Below are positions 40,801 to 53,900 of a stretch of 64,000 nucleotides of DNA, one piece after another. A model generated the notes under the pieces. That model saw only the letters and a program-made list of their open reading frames with translations. It did no database searches and was not told the DNA's origin. This DNA comes from Rhynchopus sp. YZ270_cl-10 (Eukaryota; Euglenozoa; Diplonemea; Diplonemida; Diplonemidae). The stretch spans positions 1 to 64,000 of the forward strand of contig OZ037858.1 in assembly GCA_964035575.1 (NCBI GenBank). Reading direction: 5' to 3'. Made by a program: the position numbers and the translations under genes. Numbering within the stretch: position 1 is the first letter of the stretch; each line of letters starts with the position of its first letter.

Positions 40801-43392
40801 GCACCCCTCCACGTACTCGAAGGCAAGCGCCGCAGAGAGGATACCGTTGCTTGTCATAAACACAGTCCCGACAGACACGCTCTGCAGCGCCGCATCCGCA
40901 AACACCACCTTCGCAGACGCCGACCCGCCAAAGAGGTTTGCGTTTGCGTCTACCTCCCCGCCCCATTCCAGCGTCTCCGCGTCTGCCGCCAGCGTCCCGG
41001 TCAGCTCCACCGACGCAGACGTCAGCGTCAGCGCCTGGTACGACAACAAAGGCACACTCCCGGTCACTCTGTGGCGCACGTCCCCTGCCGCCACTGCACA
41101 CCTGTCGTACAGCAGCGACCCCTCAAACGTCGGGGCATCCCCAGACGTCCCAGACCCCGTGAGAGTCAGGCTCCCGTCGCCCACAAGCGTCACACACCCA
41201 GTCGCGTCGTCCACCTGCACCGCCGCTGTCCCCACAAACGCAACCCCAGCCCCGCTCACAGCCACCGTCCCGGTCAACGCTGAGAAGGTGTCCTCCACAA
41301 CCTCTGCCCCAAGCGTCAGCGCCACCTCGCCCACCGTCGCCTCCCCTGCGAACGACCCTGTCCACTGCACCTGCGGCACAGTCACTGTGTCGTCCACGTC
41401 TGCTACAGACAGGCTCCCCACCAGCGCCACCGACACAGTCTCCAGAGTGAAGGACCCCGACTCAAACGACGGCAGGCTCCCGGTCACGTTCCACACAGGC
41501 AGCGCCGCGTTCTCCTCCGTGTAGGTGAGCACGTGCACCACCTCTGCGGTGAAGAGTGGCAGGGCGTCCACATCGGCAGCCCCCGCGTACTCCAGTGTCC
41601 CAGACCCGCGCAGCACACCGTCCGCCGCAGTAAACGCCACAGTCCCGCTCACAGCCCCAATCTGCACGTCCCCGGACACTGCAAACGCCGTCACCCCATC
41701 CACATTATCAAACGTGATCTCTGCTGCAACGGTGCTCGCACCCGCAAGCCCCACAGCCCCGCTGATGCGCCCGTCCCATGAGACAGTGCCGTCCGCAGTC
41801 ACAGTCGAGTCCAGCTCCAGCGCCACATCTGTCACCGTCACCCCAGACACAAACAACTCCGTCCCCACGTCCAGCGTCGCACGCACGGCCCACTGTGGCG
41901 AGACCCCGTCTGCCCCACACGCCGCCGTCTGCATCATCGTCCCGGACACATTCAGCCCTGCGCTCGCCACAGTCACCTCCACCGCCCCGCCGTTGTCCGC
42001 CGAGCACCCCTCCGACGCGTACGCCATCGTCCCGCCTACCGCAAACCCGGGCGTCTCCACCGAAAGCGCCACCTCCAGCGCACCAAGTGTGTCCACCGTG
42101 AACGGCCCCGTTACAGGCGCTGCCAGCAACCCGAAGAGCGACGTCGTTGCAGACACTGACCCGCCCCAGGCAATCGTGTCCGCCTCCACCTCGTAGTCCT
42201 CGTCCCCCTCGTAGTCATCGTACTCCGCCACCTCCGCAGGCACGTCTGTCCCCCAGTCCGGTGCCTCCGTGAAGACAAGCACGAACGGCGCGTCCGTCTC
42301 CTGCACAGACGGCGCATCCGTTGTCGCCGCTGCCGTCGTCCCTGTCCCACGTGCAGCCTCCGCCTGTGCCGTCGTCTGCGTGTGAGTCGCCGTCACCGTC
42401 GCTGACACTTTCTTCAACTTCAGACCGCGCACAGTGAACGACTCCTTCGTCTCCGCGGTGATCTGCGCAAACGGTACAGTCACGTCCGTCTTTGCCACAA
42501 ACGCGCACACGTCAAACGTCGCCTCCGAGATAGTCAGCTCCTGCCCCAGCCCGGGCACAGACATCCCCGGGAATGCAGTCAGCTCCTCCAGCGGGCACGA
42601 CGTGTTCGCAGCGTCGATGCTCCCATCAAAAAGCGGCACCCCGTCTATGCGGAACCCCAGCTGCGACGGCAGGTCCAGGTCCAGGTCGTCCAGGTCCACG
42701 TCTGTCGAGTTGCTGTCCGCAGGTGCCTCAGTCGTCACGGCAGTGTCCGTCTCATTCGTATCGTTTGTTGTGTCCGGCAGCGCAAAGTCGACGTACATCA
42801 GTGTCTCCACCGCCGTCCCGTTGAACGCCTTCTCCACCCCAAACCCAACCACCACAGACGTTGCCGTCTCCTCCGCAAGCAACCCACTCAGAAGCGCCCC
42901 CTCCCAGTCTAGCACCAGCACCCCCGTCGCTGTCGATGCTGTCATTGTGCTGCTGTTCATGTCGCTCTCCACTGTCAGGTTCATCGACACCAGCGCAGTC
43001 TCAATCGACAGCCCCGCCTCCGAACACACAGCGCCCTCTGCAGTCAGCTCAAACTGCACCATCCCGGCCTCGCACAGCAGCGTCACCTCCGTCTCTGCTG
43101 AGGTCACAAAGGGCGCCGACGTGTTGCTTGTCAGTGCCCCAGTCACCACAACATTACCGGTCGTGTTCGTGCCGTCCGCCGACGACGACGTGCTTGCTGT
43201 GCACAGCGCCACAGCCTCAGACACCGCCTCGTCACCCAGTAGGCACACCGCCACCTCGCCACACTCAGTACACACCACGGACACAGTCGCGGTTGCTATC
43301 TCCGTCTCGTCTCCCCAGGCAACCCCGACCACTGCTGTCAGCAGCAACGGAAGCAGCACCTGCCGCATAAACATAGGTCTAGGAAACGTCAT
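37819..43392 (-). CDS. Large secreted beta-rich repeat protein, 1857 aa, unknown function
   Basis: One uninterrupted frame. The N-terminus has a signal peptide (MRQVLLPLLLTAVVGVAWG; the start may be an inner Met at 43,371 or 43,365). Residues ~30-1650 are rich in V, T, G, A and S with alternating hydrophobic residues and recurring G-(T/S)-(V/L)-x-(F/W)-x-G patterns, as in extracellular beta-solenoid or beta-sandwich arrays. N-x-S/T sites are frequent near the N-terminus. An acidic TDAP/EAP-rich linker lies at about 335-405. Near 1640-1800 are a predicted helical/coiled-coil stretch and a Cys cluster (CKSKEKKC, then KPWKC and SC). The last ~60 residues return to beta-like pattern, then an amphipathic end. 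I recognise no family. A cell-surface or wall role is inferred. GC-rich, with strong C/G third positions, like the next gene. Confidence 0.8.
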   Translation of the reverse strand: MTFPRPMFMRQVLLPLLLTAVVGVAWGDETEIATATVSVVCTECGEVAVCLLGDEAVSEAVALCTASTSSSADGTNTTGNVVVTGALTSNTSAPFVTSAETEVTLLCEAGMVQFELTAEGAVCSEAGLSIETALVSMNLTVESDMNSSTMTASTATGVLVLDWEGALLSGLLAEETATSVVVGFGVEKAFNGTAVETLMYVDFALPDTTNDTNETDTAVTTEAPADSNSTDVDLDDLDLDLPSQLGFRIDGVPLFDGSIDAANTSCPLEELTAFPGMSVPGLGQELTISEATFDVCAFVAKTDVTVPFAQITAETKESFTVRGLKLKKVSATVTATHTQTTAQAEAARGTGTTAAATTDAPSVQETDAPFVLVFTEAPDWGTDVPAEVAEYDDYEGDEDYEVEADTIAWGGSVSATTSLFGLLAAPVTGPFTVDTLGALEVALSVETPGFAVGGTMAYASEGCSADNGGAVEVTVASAGLNVSGTMMQTAACGADGVSPQWAVRATLDVGTELFVSGVTVTDVALELDSTVTADGTVSWDGRISGAVGLAGASTVAAEITFDNVDGVTAFAVSGDVQIGAVSGTVAFTAADGVLRGSGTLEYAGAADVDALPLFTAEVVHVLTYTEENAALPVWNVTGSLPSFESGSFTLETVSVALVGSLSVADVDDTVTVPQVQWTGSFAGEATVGEVALTLGAEVVEDTFSALTGTVAVSGAGVAFVGTAAVQVDDATGCVTLVGDGSLTLTGSGTSGDAPTFEGSLLYDRCAVAAGDVRHRVTGSVPLLSYQALTLTSASVELTGTLAADAETLEWGGEVDANANLFGGSASAKVVFADAALQSVSVGTVFMTSNGILSAALAFEYVEGCDAPSTGAINATLRLEGADDLVFAGTASYHRCTGAMEVAGTLAASWNGPAGTAFVGVTVALASTGAGEETLSSRAWTGSITAETSVGVSATISFSSSTSASSVSATMAYADDNVAVTATVGSDCTGTGMVAVTGLPHSIPSMEVAVDFAKNCGDDASADEWTVSGSLGSLRIPFHGKAVTVDQAVVKVVAAVDGTKTVSVEGTFLGGQYAVALSVPVPVVAAGVTLRGTLSSEGSATPDGFAGAWQGGSGSPLGASLGTGSPSLFSGLKEMDLHTVSLEVSFEGSLSLAAAGSLYGIGFDVVVAVQKAGTSSWQYGLAFTADATELEKQSGAPAVVGNVLGELAPAWVRFSVASTAMTVLGHDLDAGLSLAAFLGADSALIQNVKSIAPASLADQIASAESGEGDAAGLTVLANIVSPTEMNVYVRLAGGVALGSEKAVLQEVALAFVIGTGPPEVGFNVVLDLTVGGGDNAQTFTAGGFIGLAATGSLTIALSVDSDEPWKNPFGLKGVSVLFPLAVSMTVSAALLPTQFSFMGGLEVAGTSGYVVVGADLEDFTKTAVSMEVANLDFKRIITDIAGCSSCLGSVGGIIADVSVDHFAGSFNPDPVDDVVITIAAASATIPAGTHVSVQNFTLWSAVKIVLAEFHVTATGMSAQFVAEKLAWGPISISSADGSTGPSFAMALTPTEQYLQVDGKAVILGQTVSLYLDLSDSKVNGSFVYSLGTGMTVAVSLETTGTPGKSGFSNAISGLVSTEGIAQLRADATAFLYELADEADSSLASAENTVAEQRRSLQSARVALDSAEATATKKVSAAQNKVKSWGRQLSKKKSVCKSKEKKCRKKPWKCGAVASCWVSYGAVRASLYAAQKTLTAVKKTVSGAITAAKGSVTAAQATLSAAQGAMQAASAVVGAFAEMVDVAGGSLLKAFQVHTLSFSASLSNTDTAVSFALDMTVLGNRLSYGFSAKLNFMELASVVEDEVQRLVKEQFGIKIPSLL

Positions 43393-44910
43393 CCTTGTCT
43401 TCGAGTTGCGTTGTATATGCCGAGTGTGTCTCTGTCCACTTCCACTCTCCTCACCTGCTGTCTCTTTTATGTAGATAGATACAATCTGTTAGTATGAGGA
43501 ATGGTGTGGCTTTGATAGTGGCTTTGATAGAAAGACTATTGTTACTAAAACTGGTTCGGGGGAGTAGTCGGGACTGGGGTGCATGTTGTGCGACATGTCA
43601 TGCAGTGGGTGAGGTGAGGGGGGAAAGGGAACAATAAACAGTCAGAAGCGGTGTGTGTGTGGTGTGCCACGTGGCACGACCTTTCTCTGCAACCTTCTGT
43701 GTGGACAACGTGGTTTGGCACTCTCCTCTCAAAGCAAGAGGAGAAGGCCAGAAATGAGCAAGCTTGTTGTGCTACCCACAGAACAGGTACAGGGGTGAGG
43801 GGTGGCCACACACAGACTTCTGTGTTTTCTATAAATAATATAACCACTCTCTTCACGTTCTTACTTGTTGTTTGGGTTTGCCTTCGTGCAGTAAATTGGA
43901 TTCTCTGCACAATTATTTTTGAGGGCAGACAGCAAAAAGAACAAGGGAACGTGGGTGCGGAAAAGTTAAGAAAAAAGAGAACGGGGTGGGGCTAAAAGAA
44001 GCAACGGAAAGGGGGAAGGGGGAAGGGGGCTGGAAGACAAGGACTGCTTGTGTGTTGTTCACAGGTTGTCTGTTTATGTACAGTCCGTATAAGAACGTCC
44101 CAGAACGAAATCAACCAGTCGCTGTTGATCAAAAAGGCAACGTTATAATATAATATTTGTGGAGACAAGGACAAGAAGAAAAGACAGCTTTCAAAGACAT
44201 ACGCGCCTCACAGAGGCACATGCGTCTATTACTGCAGAACAGGGATTAAATCGGAAAGAAAGAAAAGGGGAAAGGGTGCAGATCAACCAAACTAAGCAAA
44301 TAGCCGGTAGACCTTTGTTGGTTGGCAACACGTGCAGGAACACACAAAACACAACACAACACTGAACGCCGGGTGGTGCGTCTCGCCACATTGCTAGCTA
44401 CATCGCCAGGTAAGGTGGAAAGAACACCAATGCGTTCTGATAGCTGAGTCGTGTGTTTTTGCTGTGGGTGTTGTGAACTCATAACGAATTAAAAGCAGGG
44501 AGAAAAGGGTGTGCTGAGTAGAAACAGTTTAATAAATGGACACCCGCAGTTAAGAAAAAGAAAAGTGTGTAACATGCACATGCTATACAGATGCACATGC
44601 AAGACAAAAAAAAAAGAGTGACATGATGTGATGGTTCCTCTTCTCTTCTTTTCCTTGGGTTTTAAAACGGGAAAACGGAACATTGGATATGATAAAGATA
44701 AAAGGTAAAGGTAAAGACAAAATGTGGCAGTGCGTTTTGTTTCTGGAAAAAATAATATATGTTTGGTGATTCTCTTTTGCCTTTGACTTGGCCCTTTACA
44801 CTGTTAGAACATCTTGCCCAGTTCTGATGTTTCCGTTTCCGCCCCACCCAAAAAATCCGAGATCGAGGAATGCATTCCTCCTCCTCCTCCTCCTCCTGCT
44901 CCCCCCTCTC
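43393..44910. other. Intergenic, no gene seen
   Basis: AT-richer than the flanking genes. A CATAAAAGAG stretch about 70 bp upstream of the 1857-aa start could be TATA-like. Frames on both strands lack domain features. A CTCCTC run precedes the end of the next gene near 44,877. Confidence 0.45.
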
Positions 44911-47900
44911 TCACATCCGGTCTGCATACAACTGGGCAACCTGCAACGGAGACAGTGCAGCACGGTACACCCGCATCTCGTCCATGTGCCCCACAAACTT
45001 GTTGTACTTCCCAAGCCAGGCAACACCCCCAAAGCGCGTGTAGTAGCCCTCCTCGAACAGCCCCACCACACCTGCGATGCTTGCTGTTGCCACTGCCACC
45101 CCGTCCACGTAGTTTGTCGCAGTGTCTGTCGCACGCGACACCACAGCAGCCACGTGGTGCCACTCGCCGTCGTCGATCGGGTGTGCAGCGTTCCCCGCAA
45201 CCGTCACCTTCTTCCCGTCGCGTGCGTACACAACAGTCTTGAACGACTTCCCAGCCCCTGCCGTCAGGATCGTGAGCCCACGCGAGTTCGGGCGCCCTGC
45301 GTTGGAGAAGATGGGCATGTCGCCGCCGACCCCTCCTGCAGCGATCTTGACCCACGTGCTCACGGTGACGTCGTCCTCGCGCAGCAGCAGGAAGGCCGGC
45401 ATCGGGGACATCTGCACCTTCATGTGGCCGTTGTTCCACGCACCCTTCTTGCCCGACAGCTCTGCACAGTTCCCAGACACACCGCCGGGCACACCCACAG
45501 ACACGCCAGAGGGGTCCACGTACGCCTGCACGTGCTTCGTGGTGTCGTACACAACCGACGGTGCTGACGCTGACGCCGACGGCGACACAGGCACACCTGC
45601 AGACTCAAACGCGTAGTGCAGGATGAGGTGCTCTGCAGCCGCGTCCTGTGTCTCGACCCACACCTCCACCTCCGCAGCGCCCCCGGCCCCCGTCACCCCG
45701 TTCTGCACCACCGTGTACGAGAACGTGTCACGCCCAACAAACGCAGGCGCCGGTGTGTACACAAAGCCCCCGCTGGCGCCAAGGCGCAGTGTCCCGTGTG
45801 CCGGGGCCGCAGTCACAACAGCCTGTGCGCCCTGTGCCGCCACGCCACGGTCGTTTGCAAGCACACCCTCCGCAGCGCCCACCTGCAGCACCGCACCCGA
45901 CACAGCCACGTACACGTCCGGGAACGCCCCCGCCGCAGACACACCCAGGAGGGGCAGCATCGCACGCCCCGCACGCTCCCCGATCGCGACCATCGACCCC
46001 CCGTCGTAGTGGAAGTAGTGGTACAGGTCGTCCGAGGGAACCCAGTCCGCGTGTGCGTCCGCCGTCGCCACTGCCGCCTGCGCACGGCGGATCACGCCCC
46101 CACGCACCCCCTGGTTGTCGTTCCCCTGCACCACCACCACAGGGAGGGCCGGCACACCCACGTCCGTCCGCACAGCAGCAATCAGCTTTATGAGTGCAGC
46201 CTCGTAGCCGTTCGCGTCTGCGTCCGAGAAGGCGTCGTTGTAGCCCTGCGACCAGACAAACCCAGACACAACGTGGTCCGCAGGCAGCGTCGCACGGAAC
46301 GCCGCAAACCCGGCCACCATCTGCGCGTACAGGTTGTCTGCGTCTCCTGTCGGCGACCAGTGGTCTGCCCGTGCAATCTGCGTGCCCCCCTTCGACGCCT
46401 TGAACAGGTACACGTCCTCCGACAGTGCGTCCCCCAGCACGTGCCCGAAGCCCAGCTCCGGCCCGAACGACGCACCGTAGTAGGGCCCAAGCCCGGCGGT
46501 CCCACGCGAGCGCTCAATGATCGACTTTGCGAACACGTCGGTGCGTCTCTCAAGCAGCTCCGTGCGCAGGGACAGGTAGTTCTGCAGGTCCGACCTGCTC
46601 CCGTGACCCACCATGTTCGACTGCCCTGCCATCAGGAACACACGTGTTGGCTTTCTTGCTGGTGGTGTTGACGGTGTTGGTGCGGGTGCCTCCGTTGTGG
46701 GGGTCCGTGTTGCTGGCGCACGTGTTTCCGGTGCTGATGTGCGAGGCGCCTTCGTTGCAGGTGCAGTGGTGCTGGGAAGTGGTGTCGGCAGCGGGGTTGG
46801 GGCCACAGTCACTGGCACCGGTGCTGGTGGCGCACCCCCCGCCTGGATGAGGTAGTCGTACGAATACGCAAGGAAGTCTCTGAACTGTGTTGCAGGTGTG
46901 TTTGCCACCACCAAGTACAGCGTCTCCCCGGCTCCCACACGCACCGTTGCCGTCACAGCCTTGCCGCCCGTCCCTGCCGCTGCTGCAGGGAGCCGCACGT
47001 AGCGCCGCTCCTCCGTCGCCGTGTTGTATACCACAGCCTGCGCACGGAACTCAGAGTAGGCTGGGTTCGCTGCCGACGGCACCACACCCACTGTGTACTG
47101 TGTCCCTGTCGCCACACCCGACACCTCGTACGCGTTGAATGCCCAGTCCCCGATCATGTACCGCCCAGGCACAGACACCCACGCCCCGTCCGTGCCACCT
47201 GCACCGTAGAAGACAGCCACCTTGTTGTCAACCTCCTCGTCAGCCACAGGGTTCACCTTGTTCTTCTTGTTCTTCCCGTTCAGACGGCGGAGCGACCCTG
47301 CTTCAGACGCGCGGAACGTGTCCTCGTAGTCGACGTCCCACGTTGTCACACGTGCCGCAAAGTCGCTGAAGACCTCACGCATGTCGTACCCAGCCCCCGC
47401 AAGTGCGTTGTACATCCCCTCCGCAGGTGCGCCACTCAGTGGTGCCAGCCCAAGACGCCTCCGGTTGAACACCTTCCCCACCCAGAAGTCGTCTCCAAGC
47501 ACGTGGTGGGTCACGTACCACTCCCAGATTGCCGCCCCGTACTGGTGTCCACCCTTCCCAATGTCCACAATCCCGTCTGCGAACGTTGAGCTCTGTGTCG
47601 TCCAGAGTGCCAGCTGCGGCTGCAGGGTGTACATCCCAAGAATCGTGTCGTACGCAGTCGGCTTCTGTGAGAACGCGCCCCACGACGCAGTCGACTCTGC
47701 AAGGAACTTCGTCGCCCCGTAGGTACGCTTCTGGTATGCGTGGAAGTTCTCGTGCAGCACGTACTGGTTCCACGGCTTCCCAAAGTGGAACTTGCTCACC
47801 CACCGCTGGCGGTACCCGTCTGTCAGGAGGACCTGGCGTGGCTTTGCGTACTCGGCACACAGCGCCCCGTGCACGTACATCCCTGTCTCCAGCACGTTGT

Positions 47901-50900
47901 GCTCCCAGGTCATGTCGTGTCCCGAGAGCTGGTAGTCGAAGCTGTCCTGTGTTGTGTCCGTCACACCCTCTGCCCAGTAGATGCACTGGTACACACCGCA
48001 CAGGAAGTTCGGCATCGCTGCGTCGGGCACCACCAGCGACGACGTCCGCACATCCCCACATCTGTTCCCAAGCGCCTCCACCTCGGCCGCACCCAGGGCA
48101 CGCGAGTACACACGCACGTCCCACACCTTCCCGGGGTGCTGCGGCACAGACAGCACACCCCCTACCTGCATCGTCCCCGACACAGACACAGGCGAACCCC
48201 GCGCAGCCACACCGTTCACATACACAGCCACAGCACCGTCAGCGGCAACAACCACTGCCACATGGTTGCAGTGGCGGTGCGAGAGCGCTGTCGTGTGCTC
48301 CACCGCCACCTCCGCCCCACCTGCAGCCCGCACTGCCACCGACACACGCCCTGCATCCTCGGCAACCGTCACCGCCTCAGACTGCAGCAGCACACCCGTC
48401 TGCCCCGCCGTGTGCGGCTGCACCTGCAGTGACAGCGTCACAGCGCCCGGCCCAGCAGACAGCGCACCGAAGTCCACACGCACTGCGCGCGACGCCATGT
48501 CCGTCACACTTTCGTACGGGAACTGCTCCTCACGCCTGTCTGTGGGGAACAGCTCTGCCGACACTGCGTGGGCGTGTGCAGACAGGTCCTCGTAGGAAAA
48601 CTCGAGCGGCACGTATGCGAACAGACTTGCGTCAAAGGGTCCCTGTCCGATGTCTGCCAGTGCACAGCGTGCTTCGCAGCGGTTGAACGAACACACATCC
48701 CCCGTCGCACAACTGCCACACTGCACGGTTGTCCCGTCCTGCGCACGCACCACACCGCACACAGCACCACGTTGCGCACACACTGCAGCCGAGGACGACG
48801 GCGACGTCGGCGACGGCGACGGCGACAGTGTGCTTGTCACAGGTGTGCTTGTGCGTGGCACCTCGGTTTCAGGTGCAAATGTGTCAGGTGCTGATGTGCG
48901 AGGCGCCTTCGTTGCAGGTGCAGTGGTGCTGGGAAGTGGTGTCGGCAGCGGGGTTGGGGCCACAGTCACCGGCACCGGTGCTGGTGGCGCACCCCCCGCC
49001 TGGATGAGGTAGTCGTACGAATACGCAAGGAAGTCTCTGAACTGTGTTGCAGGTGTGTTTGCCACCACCAAGTACAGCGTCTCCCCGGCTCCCACACGCA
49101 CCGTTGCCGTCACAGCCTTGCCGCCCGTCCCTGCCGCTGCTGCAGGGAGCCGCACGTAGCGCCGCTCCTCCGTCGCCGTGTTGTATACCACAGCCTGCGC
49201 ACGGAACTCAGAGTAGGCTGGGTTCGCTGCCGACGGCACCACACCCACTGTGTACTGTGTCCCTGTCGCCACACCCGACACCTCGTACGCGTTGAATGCC
49301 CAGTCCCCGATCATGTACCGCCCAGGCACAGACACCCACGCCCCGTCCGTGCCACCTGCACCGTAGAAGACAGCCACCTTGTTGTCAACCTCCTCGTCAG
49401 CCACAGGGTTCACCTTGTTCTTCTTGTTCTTCCCGTTCAGACGGCGGAACGACCCTGCTTCAGACGCGCGGAACGTGTCCTCGTAGTCGACGTCCCACGT
49501 TGTCACACGTGCCGCAAAGTCGCTGAAGACCTCACGCATGTCGTACCCAGCCCCCGCAAGTGCGTTGTACATCCCCTCCGCAGGTGCGCCACTCAGTGGT
49601 GCCAGCCCAAGACGCCTCCGGTTGAACACCTTCCCCACCCAGAAGTCGTCTCCAAGCACGTGGTGGGTCACGTACCACTCCCAGATTGCCGCCCCGTACT
49701 GGTGTCCACCCTTCCCAATGTCCACAATCCCGTCTGCGAACGTTGAGCTCTGTGTCGTCCAGAGTGCCAGCTGCGGCTGCAGGGTGTACATCCCAAGAAT
49801 CGTGTCGTACGCAGTCGGCTTCTGTGAGAACGCGCCCCACGACGCAGTCGACTCTGCAAGGAACTTCGTCGCCCCGTAGGTACGCTTCTGGTATGCGTGG
49901 AAGTTCTCGTGCAGCACGTACTGGTTCCACGGCTTCCCAAAGTGGAACTTGCTCACCCACCGCTGGCGGTACCCGTCTGTCAGGAGGACCTGGCGTGGCT
50001 TTGCGTACTCGGCACACAGCGCCCCGTGCACGTACATCCCTGTCTCCAGCACGTTGTGCTCCCAGGTCATGTCGTGTCCCGAGAGCTGGTAGTCGAAGCT
50101 GTCCTGTGTTGTGTCCGTCACACCCTCTGCCCAGTAGATGCACTGGTACACACCGCACAGGAAGTTCGGCATCGCTGCGTCGGGCACCACCAGCGACGAC
50201 GTCCGCACATCCCCACATCTGTTCCCAAGCGCCTCCACCTCGGCCGCACCCAGGGCACGCGAGTACACACGCACGTCCCACACCTTCCCGGGGTGCTGCG
50301 GCACAGACAGCACACCCCCTACCTGCATCGTCCCCGACACAGACACAGGCGAACCCCGCGCAGCCACACCGTTCACATACACAGCCACAGCACCGTCAGC
50401 GGCAACAACCACTGCCACATGGTTGCAGTGGCGGTGCGAGAGCGCTGTCGTGTGCTCCACCGCCACCTCCGCCCCACCTGCAGCCCGCACTGCCACCGAC
50501 ACACGCCCTGCATCCTCGGCAACCGTCACCGCCTCAGACTGCAGCAGCACACCCGTCTGCCCCGCCGTGTGCGGCTGCACCTGCAGTGACAGCGTCACAG
50601 CGCCCGGCCCAGCAGACAGCGCACCGAAGTCCACACGCACTGCGCGCGACGCCATGTCCGTCACACTTTCGTACGGGAACTGCTCCTCACGCCTGTCTGT
50701 GGGGAACAGCTCTGCCGACACTGCGTGGGCGTGTGCAGACAGGTCCTCGTAGGAAAACTCGAGCGGCACGTATGCGAACAGACTTGCGTCAAAGGGTCCC
50801 TGTCCGATGTCTGCCAGTGCACAGCGTGCTTCGCAGCGGTTGAACGAACACACATCCCCCGTCGCACAACTGCCACACTGCACGGTTGTCCCGTCCTGCG

Positions 50901-53900
50901 CACGCACCACACCGCACACAGCACCACGTTGCGCACACACTGCAGCCGAGGACGACGGCGACGTCGGCGACGGCGACGGCGACAGTGTGCTTGTCACAGG
51001 TGTGCTTGTGCGTGGCACCTCGGTTTCAGGTGCAAATGTGTCAGGTGCTGATGTGCGAGGCGCCTTCGTTGCAGGTGCAGTGGTGCTGGGAAGTGGTGTC
51101 GGCAGCGGGGTTGGGGCCACAGTCACCGGCACCGGTGCTGGTGGCGCACCCCCCGCCTGGATGAGGTAGTCGTACGAATACGCAAGGAAGTCTCTGAACT
51201 GTGTTGCAGGTGTGTTTGCCACCACCAAGTACAGCGTCTCCCCGGCTCCCACACGCACCGTTGCCGTCACAGCCTTGCCGCCCGTCCCTGCCGCTGCTGC
51301 AGGGAGCCGCACGTAGCGCCGCTCCTCCGTCGCCGTGTTGTATACCACAGCCTGCGCACGGAACTCAGAGTAGGCTGGGTTCGCTGCCGACGGCACCACA
51401 CCCACTGTGTACTGTGTCCCTGTCGCCACACCCGACACCTCGTACGCGTTGAATGCCCAGTCCCCGATCATGTACCGCCCAGGCACAGACACCCACGCCC
51501 CGTCCGTGCCACCTGCACCGTAGAAGACAGCCACCTTGTTGTCAACCTCCTCGTCAGCCACAGGGTTCACCTTGTTCTTCTTGTTCTTCCCGTTCAGACG
51601 GCGGAGCGACCCTGCTTCAGACGCGCGGAACGTGTCCTCGTAGTCGACGTCCCACGTTGTCACACGTGCCGCAAAGTCGCTGAAGACCTCACGCATGTCG
51701 TACCCAGCCCCCGCAAGTGCGTTGTACATCCCCTCCGCAGGTGCGCCACTCAGTGGTGCCAGCCCAAGACGCCTCCGGTTGAACACCTTCCCCACCCAGA
51801 AGTCGTCTCCAAGCACGTGGTGGGTCACGTACCACTCCCAGATTGCCGCCCCGTACTGGTGTCCACCCTTCCCAATGTCCACAATCCCGTCTGCGAACGT
51901 TGAGCTCTGTGTCGTCCAGAGTGCCAGCTGCGGCTGCAGGGTGTACATCCCAAGAATCGTGTCGTACGCAGTCGGCTTCTGTGAGAACGCGCCCCACGAC
52001 GCAGTCGACTCTGCAAGGAACTTCGTCGCCCCGTAGGTACGCTTCTGGTATGCGTGGAAGTTCTCGTGCAGCACGTACTGGTTCCACGGCTTCCCAAAGT
52101 GGAACTTGCTCACCCACCGCTGGCGGTACCCGTCTGTCAGGAGGACCTGGCGTGGCTTTGCGTACTCGGCACACAGCGCCCCGTGCACGTACATCCCTGT
52201 CTCCAGCACGTTGTGCTCCCAGGTCATGTCGTGTCCCGAGAGCTGGTAGTCGAAGCTGTCCTGTGTTGTGTCCGTCACACCCTCTGCCCAGTAGATGCAC
52301 TGGTACACACCGCACAGGAAGTTCGGCATCGCTGCGTCGGGCACCACCAGCGACGACGTCCGCACATCCCCACATCTGTTCCCAAGCGCCTCCACCTCGG
52401 CCGCACCCAGGGCACGCGAGTACACACGCACGTCCCACACCTTCCCGGGGTGCTGCGGCACAGACAGCACACCCCCTACCTGCATCGTCCCCGACACAGA
52501 CACAGGCGAACCCCGCGCAGCCACACCGTTCACATACACAGCCACAGCACCGTCAGCGGCAACAACCACTGCCACATGGTTGCAGTGGCGGTGCGAGAGC
52601 GCTGTCGTGTGCTCCACCGCCACCTCCGCCCCACCTGCAGCCCGCACTGCCACCGACACACGCCCTGCATCCTCGGCAACCGTCACCGCCTCAGACTGCA
52701 GCAGCACACCCGTCTGCCCCGCCGTGTGCGGCTGCACCTGCAGTGACAGCGTCACAGCGCCCGGCCCAGCAGACAGCGCACCGAAGTCCACACGCACTGC
52801 GCGCGACGCCATGTCCGTCACACTTTCGTACGGGAACTGCTCCTCACGCCTGTCTGTGGGGAACAGCTCTGCCGACACTGCGTGGGCGTGTGCAGACAGG
52901 TCCTCGTAGGAAAACTCGAGCGGCACGTATGCGAACAGACTTGCGTCAAAGGGTCCCTGTCCGATGTCTGCCAGTGCACAGCGTGCTTCGCAGCGGTTGA
53001 ACGAACACACATCCCCCGTCGCACAACTGCCACACTGCACGGTTGTCCCGTCCTGCGCACGCACCACACCGCACACAGCACCACGTTGCGCACACACTGC
53101 AGCCGAGGACGACGGCGACGTCGGCGACGGCGACGGCGACAGTGTGCTTGTCACAGGTGTGCTTGTGCGTGGCACCTCGGTTTCAGGTGCAAATGTGTCA
53201 GGTGCTGATGTGCGGGGAGCCTTCGTCGCCGGAGCACCCGTGTCCTGCAGGCATGGCGCACGTGCCTCCTGTGGTGTCATCACGTGGTCTGCAAAGCTCA
53301 CGTGGTCGACGAAGAACTCACCACCACGTGACATCTTCGTGCCCCCCAGGTGGAACTCTCCAATCGCCATCCCACCGTACCTCGAGCTCCGGTGCAGGTC
53401 CATCGTCGCCCTCTTCGACAGCACAACCTCGCCGTCGACCCACAGCCGCAGCATCGTCTCTGCAGCTGTGTACGTCAACACAACCTGGTGCCACACACCC
53501 GTCTCCAGCTTCGCACTGCTCCGCGCCCGGAAGAGCGGCGTCCGCACACTCAGGTGTCCGCGAGAGCCCACCATCACCCACGCACCCCAGTTCCCGCGTG
53601 TCCTGTCCCTCGCCCTGTCTGTCCCTCCAAGCGTGAACAGCGTACGACTTCCCCTGCCCATCAACCCCACGGGCTTCACATAGCCCGCAATCGAAAAGTC
53701 GACGTTTCCAGTGGGTGCCCCGTTCCCCTCCTTCAGACTGATAAAGTCCCCGTTCAGCATGTGGTACGACTTCCCACACACTGCGTTGTCGCCGGACCCA
53801 AGCACAAGCTTCTTCGTTGTGCTCGTCCTCCCGAACGTGTCCGTCACCTCAGGGCCATCGAGGGTGTACTGCGAGTAGATGCTTCCTTGCACCAACCCCA

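Noticed and set aside
45122-53683. Long plus-strand frames opposite the 3017-aa gene, and similar ones opposite 37,819-43,392
   Set aside because: They follow from high GC with strong third-position bias in the real gene; they lack domains and repeat in step with the coding repeats.
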